Assembly: GCA_030268105.1 (NCBI GenBank)
Contig: BSDZ01000078.1
Coordinates: forward strand, 2,407,001 to 2,471,000
Length of the DNA stretch: 64,000 bases
Direction of reading: 5' to 3'
DNA from: Volvox africanus
Lineage: Eukaryota; Chlorophyta; Chlorophyceae; Chlamydomonadales; Volvocaceae
Positions 20,603-32,675 of the stretch are shown here, one piece after another. Position 1 is the stretch's first letter. Every line of letters starts with the position of its first letter. The notes under the pieces are model-generated. The model ran no database searches, was not told the DNA's origin, and worked only from the letters and a program-made list of their open reading frames with translations. A program made the translations under genes and the position numbers.

Positions 20603-23600
20603 ATTTCTGAACTAACGCGTGGTCGGTGGTCATCCTTACGGCCAGCCGTTAAGGCATTGTTGCCTTGTGTACTTGGACACATCGAGCGAGTCATTGCGCG
20701 ACGCATCACGCTTGACGGACGCACGGGACTTCTCTGCTTCGACCCGTTGTGTAATTTGTTTACACCTCGCCGTCCCCTGTCGTCTATCGATCTGTCTAAC
20801 CACGTGGTTTTGTTCATCCCCTCGTCTCTGCGTGAGATGTCGGAACAGTTGGCCATATACAGGAGATGTAGGCGTCAATATCCAGGCACTGCCGCATGTG
20901 TATTACTCCCTGCTTTCTGTCCGCGCAAGGCAGAGGCATCGTTAAGGGGTATGCGGCATGTCCACCGGTTCGAGCCGGGCACCGTTTTGTTTAATGGTGT
21001 GGATTGGGAGGGTACGCTGGCTCCGTGGCCACACCTATCCTACTCGGTTGACGTTTGGTACGAAGCTCCTGATGGGGGTGCCGTTGGTTACGGACCCGCC
21101 TTAAGTGCACTGACGTTGTCTGCTGGGCAGTCGCTCGTAGATAACCGTGTCCCTGTGGTTCAGATCGGTTTGAATGGCCGTACTCTGAAGGCACTTGTTG
21201 ACACCGGTGCCAGCGACGACTTCATCTCTGTCGCAGAGGTGAACGCGCTGGGGTTGTCCCCAGAGTCGTCTGATTGTCCACAGGTTACCCTTGCTGACGG
21301 GGGTAAGCATCCCATCGTGGGCAGGATTACCCTTAGCCTATCGATAGGCCCTTTGCGTGTTGTGACCCGGCCGTACGTGCTGCAGGGCTTAGCAGAGACT
21401 GCACCGTACATAATGGGGTCGTCGACATTACGACAGTACCGCGCGCGCATCAACATGGAGACCGCAACCCTGCATATGTGCAAGGGTACTCTGTCGATTA
21501 AGGTACCTTTCCTGTCGTTCGAACATGTCACACCAAAGGAGGGCGAAACTGAGGCGGTGCCTATGGTTAATTTCGCTGTGACCGCAATGGCCGCGCGAAT
21601 CGAACCAGAGCTAGTCGGGCGTAAGGAGGCCGTCCGTTTGTTACGGAAGGGTGCCCACGGACTGCTTTTAAGGCCGCGGGTGAGCTGTTGTGTCACCACC
21701 GCGCAGATTTCTGCGCATCCTGAGGTTGAGGCCCTACTGTCGCAGTATGAGGACGTCTTTAAAGATATCCCTGGCCTACCACCTATGCGTCCTGTTGATC
21801 ACACAATCCCTCTCATGCCTGGAGCGCAGCCTACGGCCCGGCCAATGTACAGGTTGAGTCCATTGGAACTGGACGAGGTGAAGTGCCAGGTGACGGATTT
21901 GCTCGCGAAGGGTATGATACGCCCCAGCACATCCCCGTATTCTGCACCGATTGTGTTTGTCAGTAAGAAGGATGGGACCTTGCGCATGTGCATTGATTAC
22001 CGGGGGTTGAATGCGAATACGGTGAAAAATCGCTACCCTTTGCCACGCGTTGACGACCTGTTGGATAAGCTGAAGGGCTCGGCTTATTTTTCCTCAATTG
22101 ACTTACAACAGGGCTACAATCAGATTCGCATCGCTGCCTCTGATATCCCGAAAACCGCTTTTCGGACGCCCTTCGGTCACTTTGAGTATACGGTCCTATC
22201 GTTTGGTTTGACTAATGCCCCTGCGACGTTTCAGGCGGTTATGGACCGAATGTTTAGGCCGTTTATCGACAGGTTCGTTGTTTGCTACCTGGATGACATC
22301 TTGGTATATTCTAAGACGCGCGAGGAGCACTTGGAGCATCTGCGGCTCGTGCTCGACGTTATGAGGCGGGAGCAATTGTTTGCTAAACGCGCCAAATGCT
22401 TTTGGGCGCAGCCTCAGGTGGAATATTTGGGCCACATTGTGTCGGCCACCGGTGTGAAGGACCCGCGGATGGACCCGCGGAAGGTCGCCGTGGTTCGCGA
22501 TTGGCCCGCGCCTCAGAACCTCACGGAGCTGCGTAAGTTCCTTGGCTTGACCAATTATTTCCGAAAGTTCATTGAAAAATATTCCATCATTGCGGCCCCG
22601 CTTACTAACTTAACTCGCAAAGGCGTTTTCGTTTCGCTCGAGTCGTGGACGTCGCAATGCCAGCGGGCATTCGAAGAGCTCAAACGAATTATTGCCGAAG
22701 ATGTCACCCTTGCATTCCCTGATTACTCGTTGCCATTTCGTGTTGAGGTAGTGTCTGATGCCTCAATATTTGGAAGCGGCGCTGTATTGTTACAGGAAGG
22801 GCGACCGATTGCCTTCACGAGTAAGAAGTTTTCTGGTGCGGAAATTCGCTACACCACCGGGGAACAGGAGCTTCTGGCCGTGCTGCATGCTTTAAAGGAA
22901 TGGCGCTGTTACCTCGAGGGACGCCCATTTACTTTAAAGACTGACCACAAGCCCCTAACGTTTTTGCAAAGCGTTCCGACGTTGAACCGCCGTCAAGCTA
23001 GGTGGATGGAATATCTAGCTAGGTTCAACTGCACCTGGGAGTATATTTCTGGTAAATTGAATATTGCCGATGCTCTCAGTCGACATCCGTCGCTACACGC
23101 TGCAATTTTGGCAGCGCCCGTCGTGCGGCCGCGTAGCGAGGAGGTACCGATCGCGACGGACCTCGCGGAGCGGTTGAAGGTTGCCTACAACGCAGACGCC
23201 TGGTTCGCGGACCCGGCTAATGTACAAAACCTTCGCAAGCAGAATGGCCTTTGGCTACGGACGGAGGGTGCAGCTACGCAAATCGTCGTTCCGAACGACG
23301 ACGCGCTACGCTACGACATCCTTGCGCGGTTCCACGAGGACCCGTTAGCAGGACACCCTGGTAGCAAGCGATTGATCGACTTGGTGCAACGTTCCTTTTG
23401 GTGGCCTCGTTTGGCTAAGGATGCGGCGAACTTCGTCCAGACATGCAGTCTGTGCCAGCGCAATAAGGCTTTGTCCGGTAAGGGCCATGGGTTGTTGCAA
23501 CCGTTGCCTGTCCCGGATGCGCCTTGGGAAAGTGTTTCCATGGACTTCGTAGTCGCGCTGCCCAAAACTGAGGGGGGATACGATGCGGTGTTCGTAATGG

Positions 23601-24634
23601 TCGATCGTCTGACTAAGATGGTTCACCTAGCACCATGCACGTCATCCTGCACGGCTGAGCAAACCGCACGTTTGTTTTTCGATAATGTGGTTCGGTTACA
23701 CGGGATTCCCAAAAATGTGATCTCGGACCGCGGTGGACAGTTCACGTCTAAGTTTTGGGAAGCGCTCTGCAAACTAGTTGGCATGCGCGTCAACCTGAGC
23801 ACGGCGTATCACCCGCAGACTGATGGTCAAACCGAACGCACAAACCGCACGTTGGGTGATATGTTGCGCAATTATGCGGGTCGCACACCACTCGTTTGGG
23901 ATACGTATTTGACTGCGGCAGAATTCGCGCTTAACAATGCTGTTAACCGCTCTACAGGCAAAAGTCCGTTCTTTCTTAACTACGGGTTTCATCCCGCGCT
24001 ACCCGTGTGGCGTGAGTTGGAAGTGAACGTGCCTGCTGCTAAACTTTTTGCCAAGTCTTTTATGTCCCGAATCACAGACGCGAAGTCGTGTTTGGACGCG
24101 GCGCAGCAACGAACGACGGAATACTATAACAAATCTAAGCAGGATGTGACGTTTTCGGAAGGGCAACTCGTGTTGCTAAGCACCAAGAACTTGCATTCCT
24201 TGGCCGACGGATCCCGAAAACTTTTACCCCGCTGGATTGGTCCGTATCCTGTCATGCGCATGGTTGGGAATGTGGCTGTGGAGCTTGCATTGCCCGCTGA
24301 CATGACCATTCACCCCACGTTTCACGTATCACTTGTTCGTCCGTATCGTGGTACGGAACCCGTCCCTGAGCCTTCTAACGCCCCCGCAGCGATCGAACCA
24401 GTTCCCGAGACCTGGATCGCTGGTAAACAGAAGTTTTACGATGTGGAGCGGGTGTTAGATTATCGCGCGCGTCGTGTGGGCCGACACCGACGTAAGCGGA
24501 CAGTACACGAGTACTTGGTTAAGTGGACAGGGTATACTGACGAGCACAACTCATGGGAACCGGCACGCAACTTCTCACAGGACATGAAACCCCTGCTCGA
24601 AGAAGCCCGCAAACGTGCCACGCAAGCCCAATGA
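20564..24634 (+). CDS. pol: A1 Pol polyprotein, intact
   Basis: Open from the codon after the UAG to TGA at 24632-24634, with no ATG for about 90 codons, so it is read as a Gag-Pol fusion. Numbering from GTG 20582: protease DTGASDD from residue 207; RT about 404-660 with YLDD at 569-572; RNase H with Asp 726, the [12 protein letters not shown] and TDHKPL motifs and ADALSR; integrase zinc site His918, His925, Cys955, Cys958; catalytic Asp988, Asp1049, Glu1085 (35 residues between the last two); chromodomain about 1300-1345 with VKWTGY and NSWEP. A 9-bp duplication adds DPR before MDPRK in the RT thumb region. Would mature particles, copy RNA, and integrate cDNA; the chromodomain probably guides insertion to marked chromatin. 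Confidence 0.96.
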   Translation, partial: GLARVPVEGAPPGISELTRGRWSSLRPAVKALLPCVLGHIERVIARRITLDGRTGLLCFDPLCNLFTPRRPLSSIDLSNHVVLFIPSSLREMSEQLAIYRRCRRQYPGTAACVLLPAFCPRKAEASLRGMRHVHRFEPGTVLFNGVDWEGTLAPWPHLSYSVDVWYEAPDGGAVGYGPALSALTLSAGQSLVDNRVPVVQIGLNGRTLKALVDTGASDDFISVAEVNALGLSPESSDCPQVTLADGGKHPIVGRITLSLSIGPLRVVTRPYVLQGLAETAPYIMGSSTLRQYRARINMETATLHMCKGTLSIKVPFLSFEHVTPKEGETEAVPMVNFAVTAMAARIEPELVGRKEAVRLLRKGAHGLLLRPRVSCCVTTAQISAHPEVEALLSQYEDVFKDIPGLPPMRPVDHTIPLMPGAQPTARPMYRLSPLELDEVKCQVTDLLAKGMIRPSTSPYSAPIVFVSKKDGTLRMCIDYRGLNANTVKNRYPLPRVDDLLDKLKGSAYFSSIDLQQGYNQIRIAASDIPKTAFRTPFGHFEYTVLSFGLTNAPATFQAVMDRMFRPFIDRFVVCYLDDILVYSKTREEHLEHLRLVLDVMRREQLFAKRAKCFWAQPQVEYLGHIVSATGVKDPRMDPRKVAVVRDWPAPQNLTELRKFLGLTNYFRKFIEKYSIIAAPLTNLTRKGVFVSLESWTSQCQRAFEELKRIIAEDVTLAFPDYSLPFRVEVVSDASIFGSGAVLLQEGRPIAFTSKKFSGAEIRYTTGEQELLAVLHALKEWRCYLEGRPFTLKTDHKPLTFLQSVPTLNRRQARWMEYLARFNCTWEYISGKLNIADALSRHPSLHAAILAAPVVRPRSEEVPIATDLAERLKVAYNADAWFADPANVQNLRKQNGLWLRTEGAATQIVVPNDDALRYDILARFHEDPLAGHPGSKRLIDLVQRSFWWPRLAKDAANFVQTCSLCQRNKALSGKGHGLLQPLPVPDAPWESVSMDFVVALPKTEGGYDAVFVMVDRLTKMVHLAPCTSSCTAEQTARLFFDNVVRLHGIPKNVISDRGGQFTSKFWEALCKLVGMRVNLSTAYHPQTDGQTERTNRTLGDMLRNYAGRTPLVWDTYLTAAEFALNNAVNRSTGKSPFFLNYGFHPALPVWRELEVNVPAAKLFAKSFMSRITDAKSCLDAAQQRTTEYYNKSKQDVTFSEGQLVLLSTKNLHSLADGSRKLLPRWIGPYPVMRMVGNVAVELALPADMTIHPTFHVSLVRPYRGTEPVPEPSNAPAAIEPVPETWIAGKQKFYDVERVLDYRARRVGRHRRKRTVHEYLVKWTGYTDEHNSWEPARNFSQDMKPLLEEARKRATQAQ

Positions 24635-24678
24635 CCCCTGCAGTCGATGCTGTATGATGCAGCGAGGACGCTGCATAC

Positions 24679-24693
24679 GGGAGGGGGGATAAT
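24679..24693 (+). promoter_or_regulatory. A1 polypurine tract
   Basis: GGGAGGGGGGATAAT directly before the 3' LTR, the expected plus-strand primer for reverse transcription. It is shared with family B. Confidence 0.85.
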
Positions 24694-25515
24694 TGTTGTG
24701 CTACGGTTCATTTCCCGCCGACGCGTAGGTCGACGCGATCCTACGAGGTGAAGTGCTTTTGTGATGAACGCATTACATATGAATGGATCTGCATGATATA
24801 AATGTATTCACATACATTTATATATGCATCTGGCATGTTGTCATTATCCATCGCGACATCGCATCATGGCAAATCCGCCTAGCATGCATGAAATACCGAA
24901 TCCTTGAAGTGCGCATTATGCTCGTGCTACGAAACGATAAGTAATATTATTTGATATAATATTACTTCATTACAGCACACGTTGAGAGCGCCGCACTCGT
25001 CGCGATCCATGCCTTGCAACCGGATATCGTTATCCGGACCCTTGCATCATGCGAATGCCGGAAAGGCTTATACATTGTTATGCGTAGACATCGCCCATAC
25101 GCAGTAGGGTTGTCACATCTAGGATCGGCCTCCTAATGTGAATCGTACGGCACTGCGATGCTGCGAGTATAACAGATGCGAGGACGGCTAAGCAAGAAGA
25201 CATTCGATACCGGAGAACACTTGTGTGTTCTACATTACTATTGCTATACGATATTCTACTTAGCCCGAGCTAAGCCTGAACTTCGCTAATCACCGCCGCG
25301 TGATGATTGCTTGCTTCCGGCGCTGACGGCGATTTCGTCCATTGCATCATTCCGATCTGTAAGACCGTAAGTTATATCTCTCTTCGTCTTGAAGTCTTCC
25401 GCTGTCTCTGTTTGCTCTCGCTTGCCTTGCTGTACTTGCAAGTGCTCACGCATCGGTGTCGATAGTCTCCAGACGTGCAGATACTTATGAGCAAACGCGA
25501 ACGAGAGGTACAACA
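24694..25515 (+). repeat. A1 3' LTR
   Basis: 822 bp, same ends as the 5' copy. Differences noted: GGCGAAG/GGTGAAG, TTCGCAT/TTCACAT, GATACATG/GATCCATG, CGACACC/CGATACC, CTCGCGC/CTCACGC. Confidence 0.97.
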
Positions 25516-25520
25516 CCTAT

Positions 25521-26019
25521 AATCAATGCACATACGCAACGTCCCATCCTTCTTACCGACAAACAGTATTGGTGCAGAATATGGCGATGTGCTGGGCCGA
25601 ATCATCCCCTTTGCGAGCAGATCCCTCACTTGCCGTTTCACTTCATCCAGCTCCAACGGGCTTAACCTGTACATAGGTCGTGAAACGGGTTGTGCTCCGG
25701 GCACAAGAGGGATTGTATGGTCAACAGGCCGCATAGGTGGGAGCCCTAGGATGTCATGAAAAACATCAGCATATTTATGCAGGAGGGCTTCGACCTCAAG
25801 ATCCTTCACGGTGGACTGCGCGGTGGTAGCATTCGATTGCACCCGTGGCCTCACAAGCAACACATGGGCGCCTTTCCGTATCATCCGATCGGTTTCCTTG
25901 CACCCAATTAGCTTGGGTTCTTGTTTTCCGCTGACGATCGCCGTCAAAGCGAAGTTAACCTCAGGCTCCACAACAATTCTGCCCTCCTCTGGTGTGACAT
26001 CTTGGTACGACAGGAAAGG
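25521..26019 (-). pseudogene. pol: B1 pol, middle part between A1 and A2
   Basis: Codes for the linker after the protease and the RT N-terminus ([44 protein letters not shown]). Joined to 15396-18034 before A1 arrived and to 33516-34442 before A2 arrived. The joins are exact once the CCTAT and AAAGG duplications are removed. Confidence 0.93.
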
Positions 26020-26854
26020 TGTTGTGCTACGGTTCGTTTCCCGCCGATGTGTAGGTCGATGCGACCCTACGAGGCGAAGTGCTATCTTGATGAACGCATG
26101 AACCATCAATGCATATGAATGAACTTGCATGATATAAATATATTCGTATATATTTATATATGCATTTGGCATGACACCATTATCCATCGCGACATCGCAT
26201 CATGGCAAATCCGCCTAGCATGCATGAAATCCCAAATCATTGAAATGCGCATTATGCTCGTGCTAAGAAACGATAAGTAATATTATTTGATATAATATTA
26301 CTTCATTACAGCACACGTTGAGAGCGCCGCACTCGTCGCGATGCATGCCTTGCAACCGAATATCGTTATTCGGACCCTTGCATCATGCGAATGCCGGAAA
26401 GGCTTAATACGTTGTTATGCTTGGACATCGCCTATACGCAGTAGGGTTGTCACACTTAGGATCGGCCTCCTAGTGTGAATCGTACGACATTGCGATGCTG
26501 CGAGTATAACAGATGCGAGGACGGCTAAGCAAGATAAGATATTCGACACCGGAGAACACTCGTGTGTTCTACATTATTATTGAGATACGCTATTCTACTT
26601 AGCCCGAGCTAAGCCTAAACTTCGCTATACACCGCCGCGTGATGATTGCTTGCTTCCGGCACTGACGGCGATTGCGTCCATTGCACCGCTTCGATCTGTA
26701 AGACTGTAAGTTATATCTCTTCTTGTTTTGAAGTCTTCCGCTGTCTCTGTTTGCTCGCGTTTGCCTTGCTGTACTTGCAAGTGCTCGCGCATCGGTGTCG
26801 AAAGCCTTCAGACGCGCAGATACTTATGAGCAAACACGAAGGAGAGGTACAACA
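26020..26854 (+). repeat. A2 5' LTR
   Basis: 835 bp, TGTTGTGCTACGG...GTACAACA. Primer-binding site TGGTATCGAGAC follows at 26858-26869. Confidence 0.97.
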
Positions 26855-26921
26855 AATTGGTATCGAGACAGGTTCGTTGCCTAACTGTCTCTCTTTGTCT
26901 AATCGGAAGTAGGTTCTTTCT

Positions 26922-27355
26922 ATGGCGAGTTCCAGCAACGAACCACGAGGACCGCTAGATACTTTTGCCGAAGACCTAGGCCGCGCCGTTTTGGACGCCG
27001 CCGCTTCCGGTTTGTAATTGTTTAATTGCTTTTGCTTAGATTGCTGCACTTGTTGTGTAAGTGTATGCTCTGAGTCGCAGGTAATCTCAGTGCACCGGCA
27101 TTGCTTGCCGCGGCGACTGAGACCGGCTTTCGTCCGGACCATTTGGCGACTCTCATCGCCCAAACTACGGAGATCAGGACTCAGCTGGGCAAGTACTTGC
27201 TGAGTTTACTGAATCTTCTCAAGAGTACTGTCGGTAGGCTCACCGAATCGTTTTGTACTCTTGCCTTTGCGATAGAAGTCGGCTTCTATTACGCAAACCT
27301 AGGGTATCGTTTCATGCTCCATGTCCGCGGAACACGACGATACGCCGCACACTAG
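26922..27355 (+). CDS. A2 leader ORF, predicted two exons
   Basis: Exon 1 26922-27009, predicted 71-bp intron 27010-27080, exon 2 27081-27355. Starts MASSSNEPRG; otherwise as in A1. Overlaps the gag start at 27321. Confidence 0.55.
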
Positions 27356-28556
27356 CCTAGCTAGCCAACCCGATTTTGTTGTGGCTGCTAGAGCACCGGA
27401 TAGAGGTCTTGAGACTGTTGGCGCGCGAGCCACTCAAGAGCCCCTTTTCCTTCAGACCCCTGCTCACTTAATTGTGCCGCATTCAGCAGTGAACACGAAT
27501 ATGGACAACACTGCTGGACCAAGGGTTCTGCCATTACCTCAAGCTCGAGGGCATGATGACATCCCTGAGGTGATGAGATTGTCGATTCCCGTTCCTAGGC
27601 TCAATATTTCGCTGACCGACAAGACACCAGGGCATAGCATAGCCGATGCAACTCGTGCGTACGTGCGTGACGCTAAAAAGTATCTCCAGGCTGTTCATGG
27701 TGGCGATGATGACGGTATCAGGTGTCTCTTCGTTGGTAACACCCTCGAGGGCTCAGCGAAGGACTGGTATCGTGAATGGACCACCGCCCGGGGTGACTAT
27801 ACTTTTGACGAGATGATCGCCGCTTTGCTCGCACGGTTCGCTACTGAGGTTCAAGCACGTGATGTGGAGGCTCGTAAGGTTTTGGCAGCCGGTAGCTACC
27901 ACATGCGTCGGGGTGAAAATGTACCTGCGTACCAGTCACGCTTCGAAGCACTAGTGACCCCCATTGCTGATCTCACTGAAACCGAGCGTGTCTTTTGGTT
28001 TAAGCGAGGCCTGACGAAACTTTTGGCTAAATGGTGCGCTACTGACTTGGCTGGGGTGCCGATCAAGTCGTATGATGCCTTGGTCATTTTTGCTAAGGGT
28101 ACGGAGATACGACTCCTTGCCGGTGAGGAAGAAGTCAAGTCTGTCCCTCGTGCAAATGCCGTGCAAGTGCAGGATCCGCTTGGGGAAGCTGTAGCTCTCG
28201 ACCAGGAACTCGGAGCGACCCGCCCCACGCCTACGGCCGCGAGGCGACGTAACAACCGGCAACGCCAGGCGCGCGGGGGCGCTAGCTCGGGTGTCCGCGG
28301 GTCAGGAGGAGCAGGTCCGAGCTCGGACCCGGCTAAGAGCAGGAAGCGTGGTGGTGCGCCGTCGTTGGCAGCCGCACAGCGCTCTGACCCCAATGCGAAG
28401 CGGACTCGCACGGATGACTCGTTTATGCCAAAATGGAATTGCAATCGTTCTGAGTTCGAACGTCGGAAAGCGGCCAATGTTTGTCTACGGTGCGCGGAGA
28501 GCCATCCTACGAAGGATTGCCCGTTACTGCCGCCGTTTGTACCTCAGCCGAAATAG
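27321..28556 (+). CDS. gag: A2 Gag
   Basis: 411 residues, MSAEHDDTPHTS to PQPK then TAG. Gag core (NTLEGSAKDWYREWTTARGDYTFDEM) and knuckle CLRCAESHPTKDC. Belongs with A4 and A6 by the variants KDWYREW, LAGVPIKS and KAANVCLRC. Uninterrupted. The UAG is followed in frame by pol. Confidence 0.95.
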   Translation: MSAEHDDTPHTSLASQPDFVVAARAPDRGLETVGARATQEPLFLQTPAHLIVPHSAVNTNMDNTAGPRVLPLPQARGHDDIPEVMRLSIPVPRLNISLTDKTPGHSIADATRAYVRDAKKYLQAVHGGDDDGIRCLFVGNTLEGSAKDWYREWTTARGDYTFDEMIAALLARFATEVQARDVEARKVLAAGSYHMRRGENVPAYQSRFEALVTPIADLTETERVFWFKRGLTKLLAKWCATDLAGVPIKSYDALVIFAKGTEIRLLAGEEEVKSVPRANAVQVQDPLGEAVALDQELGATRPTPTAARRRNNRQRQARGGASSGVRGSGGAGPSSDPAKSRKRGGAPSLAAAQRSDPNAKRTRTDDSFMPKWNCNRSEFERRKAANVCLRCAESHPTKDCPLLPPFVPQPK

Positions 28557-31500
28557 GGGCTTGCCCGGGTTCCTGCGGAGGGGCCACCACCTGGGATTTC
28601 TGAACTAACGCGTGGTCGGTGGTCATCCTTACGGCCAGCCGTGAAGGCATTGTTGCCTTGCGTACTTGGACACATCGAGCGAGTCATTGCGCGACGCATC
28701 ACGCTTGACGGACGCACGGGACTTCTCTGCTTCGATCCGTTGTGTAATTTGTTTACACCTCGCCGTCCCCTGTCGTCTATCGATCTGTCTAACCACGTGG
28801 TTTTGTTCATCCCCTCGTCTCTGCGTGAGATGTCGGAACAGTTGGCCGTTTACAGGAGATGTAGGCGTCAATATCCAGGCACCGCCGCATGTGTTTTACT
28901 CCCCGCTTTCTGTCGGCGCAAGGCAGAGGCATCGCTAAGGGGCATGCGGCATGTCCACCGGTTCGTACCGGGCACCGTTTTGTTTAATGGTGTGGATCGG
29001 GAGGGTATGCTGGCTCCGTGGCCAAGCACATCCTACTCGGTTGACGTTTGGTACGAAGCTCCTGACGGGGGTGCCGTAGGTTACGGACCTGCCCTAAGTG
29101 CACTAACGTTATCTGCTGGGCAGTCGCTCGTAGATAACCGTGTCCCAGTGGTTCAGATCGGTTTGAATGGCCGTACTCTGAAGGCACTTGTTGACACCGG
29201 TGCCAGCGACGACTTCATCTCTGTCGCAGAGGTGAATGCGCTGGGGTTGACCCCAGAGTCGTCTGATTGTCCACAGGTTACCCTTGCTGACGGGGGTAAG
29301 CATCCCATCGTGGGCAGGATTACCCTTAGCCTATCGATAGGCCCTTTGCGTGTTGTGACCCGGCCGTACGTGCTGCAGGGCTTAGCAGAGACTGCACCGT
29401 ACATAATGGGGTCTTCGACATTACGACAGTACCGCGCGCGCATCGACATGGAGACCGCAACCCTGCATATGTGCAAGGGTACTCTGTCGATTAAGGTACC
29501 TTTCCTGTCGTTCGAACATGTCACACCAAAGGAGGAAGGCTGAGGCGGTGCCTATGGTTAATTTCACTGTGACCGCAATGGCCGCGCGAATCGAACCAGA
29601 GCTAGTCGGGCGTAAGGAAGCCATCCGGTTGTTACGGAAGGGTGCCCACGGACTGCTTTTGAGGCCGCGGGTGGGCTGTTGTGCCACCACCGCGCAGATT
29701 TCTGTGCATCCTGAGGTTGAGGCCCTACTGTCGCAGTATGAGGACGTCTTTAAAGATATCCCTGGCCTACCACCTATGCGTGCTGTTGATCACACAATCC
29801 CTCTCATGCCTGGAGCGCAGCCTACGGCCCGGCCAATGTACAGGTTGAGGCCATTGGAGCTGGACGAGGTAAAGCGCCAGGTGACGGATTTGCTCGCAAA
29901 GGGTATGATACGCCCCAGCACATCCCCGTATTCTGCACCGATTTTGTTTGTCGGTAAGAAGGATGGGACCTTGCGCATGTGCATCGATTACCGGGGGTTG
30001 AATGCGAGTACGGTGAAAAATCGCTACCCTTTGCCACGCGTTGACGACCTGTTAGATAAGCTGAAGGGATCGGCTTATTTTTCCTCGATTGACTTACAAC
30101 AGGGCTATAATCAGATCCGCATCGCTGCCTCTGATATCCCGAAAACCGCTTTTTGGACGCCCTTCGGTCACTTCGAGTATACGGTTTTATCGTTTGGTTT
30201 GACTAATGCCCCTGCGACGTTTCAGGCGGTTATGGACCGAATGTTTAGGCCGTTTATCGACAGGTTCGTTGTTTGCTATCTGGATGACATCTTGGTTTAT
30301 TCTAAGACGCGCGAGGAGCACTTGGAGCATCTTCGGCTTGTGCTCGACATTATGAGGCGGGAGCAATTGTTTGCTAAACGCGCCAAATGCTTTTGGGCGC
30401 AGCCTCAGGTGGAATATTTAGGCCACATTGTGTCGGCCACTGGTGTGAAGATGGACCCACGGAAGGTCGCCGTGGTTCGCAATTGGCCCGCGCCTCAGAA
30501 CCTCACGGAGCTTCGTAAGTTCCTTGGCTTGACCAATTATTTCCGAAAGTTCATTGAAAAATATTCCATCATTGCGGCCCCGCTTACTAACTTAACTCGC
30601 AAAGGCGTTTTCGTTTCGCTCAAGTCATGGACGTCGCAATGCCAGCGGGCATTCAAAGAGCTCAAGCGAACCGTTGCCGAAGATGTCACCCTTGCATTCC
30701 CTGATTACTCGTTGCCGTTTCGTGTTGAGGTAGTGTCTGATGCCTCAATATTTGGGAGCGGCGCTGTATTGTTACAGGAAGGGCGACCGATTGCCTTCAC
30801 GAGTAAGAAGTTTTCTGGTGCGGAAATTCGCTACACCACCGGGGAACAGGAGCTTCTGGCAGTGTTGCATGCTTTAAAGGAATGGCGCTGTTACCTCGAG
30901 GGACGCCCATTTACTTTAAAGACTGACCACAAGCCCCTAACGTTTTTGCAAAGCGTCCCGACGTTGAACCGCCGTCAGGCTAGGTGGATGGAATATCTAG
31001 CTAGGTTCGACTGCACCTGGGAGTACATTTCTGGTAAATTGAATATTGCCGATGCTCTCAGTCGACATCCGTCGTTACACGCTGCAATTTTAGCAGCGCC
31101 CGTCGTGCGACCGCATAACAAGGAGGTGCCGATCGCGACGGACCTCGCAGAGCGGTTGAAGGTTGCCTACAACGCAGATGCCTGGTTCTCGGAGCCGGCT
31201 AATGTACAAAACCTTCGCAAGCAGAATGGCCTTTGGCTACGGACGGAGGGTGCAGCTACGCAAATCGTCGTTCCTAACGACGACGCGCTACACTACGACA
31301 TCCTTGCACGTTTCCACGAGGACCCGTTAGCGGGACACCCTGGTAGCAAGCGGTTGGTCGAATTGGTGCAACGTTCCTTTTGGTGGCCTCGTTTGGCTAA
31401 CGATGCGGCGAACTTCGTACAGACATGCAGTCTGTGCCAGCGCAATAAGGCTTTGTCCGGTAAGGGTCATGGGTTGTTGCAACCGTTGCCTGTCCCGGAT

Positions 31501-32616
31501 GCGCCTTGGGAAAGTGTTTCCATGGACTTCGTAGTCGCGCTGCCCAAAACTGAGGGGGGATATGATGCGGTGTTCGTAATGGTCGATTGTCTGACTAAGA
31601 TGGTCCACCTAGCACCATGCACATCATCCTGCACGGCTGAGCAAACCGCACGTTTGTTTTTCGATAATGTGGTTCGGTTACACGGGGTTCCCAAAAACGT
31701 GATCTCGGACCGTGGTGGGCAGTTCACGTCTAAGTTTTGGGAAGCGCTCTGCAAGCTAGTTGGCATGCGTGTCAACCTGAGCACAGCGTACCACCCGCAG
31801 ACTGATGGTCAAACCGAACGCACAAACCGCACGTTGGGTGATATGTTGCGCAATTATGCTGGTCGCACACCACTCGTTTGGGATACGTATTTGACTGCGG
31901 CAGAATTCGCGCTTAACAACGCTGTTAACCGCTCTACAGGCAAAAGTCCGTTCTTTCTTAACTACGGGTTTCATCCCGCGCTACCCGTGTGGCGTGAGTT
32001 GGAAGTGAACGTGCCTGCTGCTAAACTTTTTGCCAAGTCTTTTATGTCCCGAATCACAGACGCGAAGTCGTGTTTGGACGCGGCGCAGCAACGAACGACG
32101 GAATACTACAACAAATCCAAGCAGGATGTGACGTTTTCGGAAGGGCAACTCGTGTTGCTAAGCACCAAGAACTTGCGTTCCTTGGCCGACGGATCCCGAA
32201 AACTCTTACCCCGCTGGATTGGTCCGTATCCTGTCATGCGCATGGTTGGGAATGTGGCTGTGGAGCTTGCATTGCCCGCTGATATGACCATTCACCCCAC
32301 GTTTCACGTGTCGCTTGTTCGTCCTTATCGTGGTACGGAACCCGTCCCTGAGCCTACTAACGCCCCCGCAGCGATCGAACCAGTTCCCGAGACCTGGATC
32401 GCCGGTAAACAGAAGTTTTACGATGTGGAGCGGGTGTTAGATTATCGCGCGCGTCGTGTGGGCCGACACCGACGTAAGCGGACAGTACACGAGTACTTGG
32501 TCAAGTGGACAGGGTATACCAGCGAGCACAACTCATGGGAACCGGCATGCAACTTCTCGCAGGACATGAAGCCCCTGCTCGAAGAAGCCCGCAAACGTGC
32601 CACGCAAGCCCAATGA
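28557..32616 (+). pseudogene. pol: A2 pol, one frameshift after the protease
   Basis: Same frame as gag to TGA at 29541-29543, including the protease ([10 protein letters not shown]), then continues in another frame to 32616 with RT ([10 protein letters not shown]), RNase H, integrase (HHCC, DD35E) and chromodomain all present. A1 has AAAGGAGGGCGAAACTGAGG where A2 has AAAGGAGGAAGGCTGAGG, two bases fewer. A7 has exactly the same altered sequence. Apart from this break all catalytic motifs look intact. Confidence 0.94.
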
Positions 32617-32675
32617 ACCTTGCAGTCGATGCTGTATGAAGCAGCGAGGACGCTGCATACGGGAGGGGGGATAAT

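Larger units (their letters stand above)
18040..25515 (+). mobile_element. Element A1, complete family A retrotransposon
   Basis: 7476 bp with 822-bp LTRs at 18040-18861 and 24694-25515. The target duplication CCTAT is at 18035-18039 and 25516-25520, and the site lies in B1 RT code between 'MCIDYR' and 'GLNATT'. I count about five differences between the LTRs, three of them at CpG. Gag and pol are open except for a stop four codons before the normal gag end. It is the best candidate here for a recently active copy. Confidence 0.97.
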
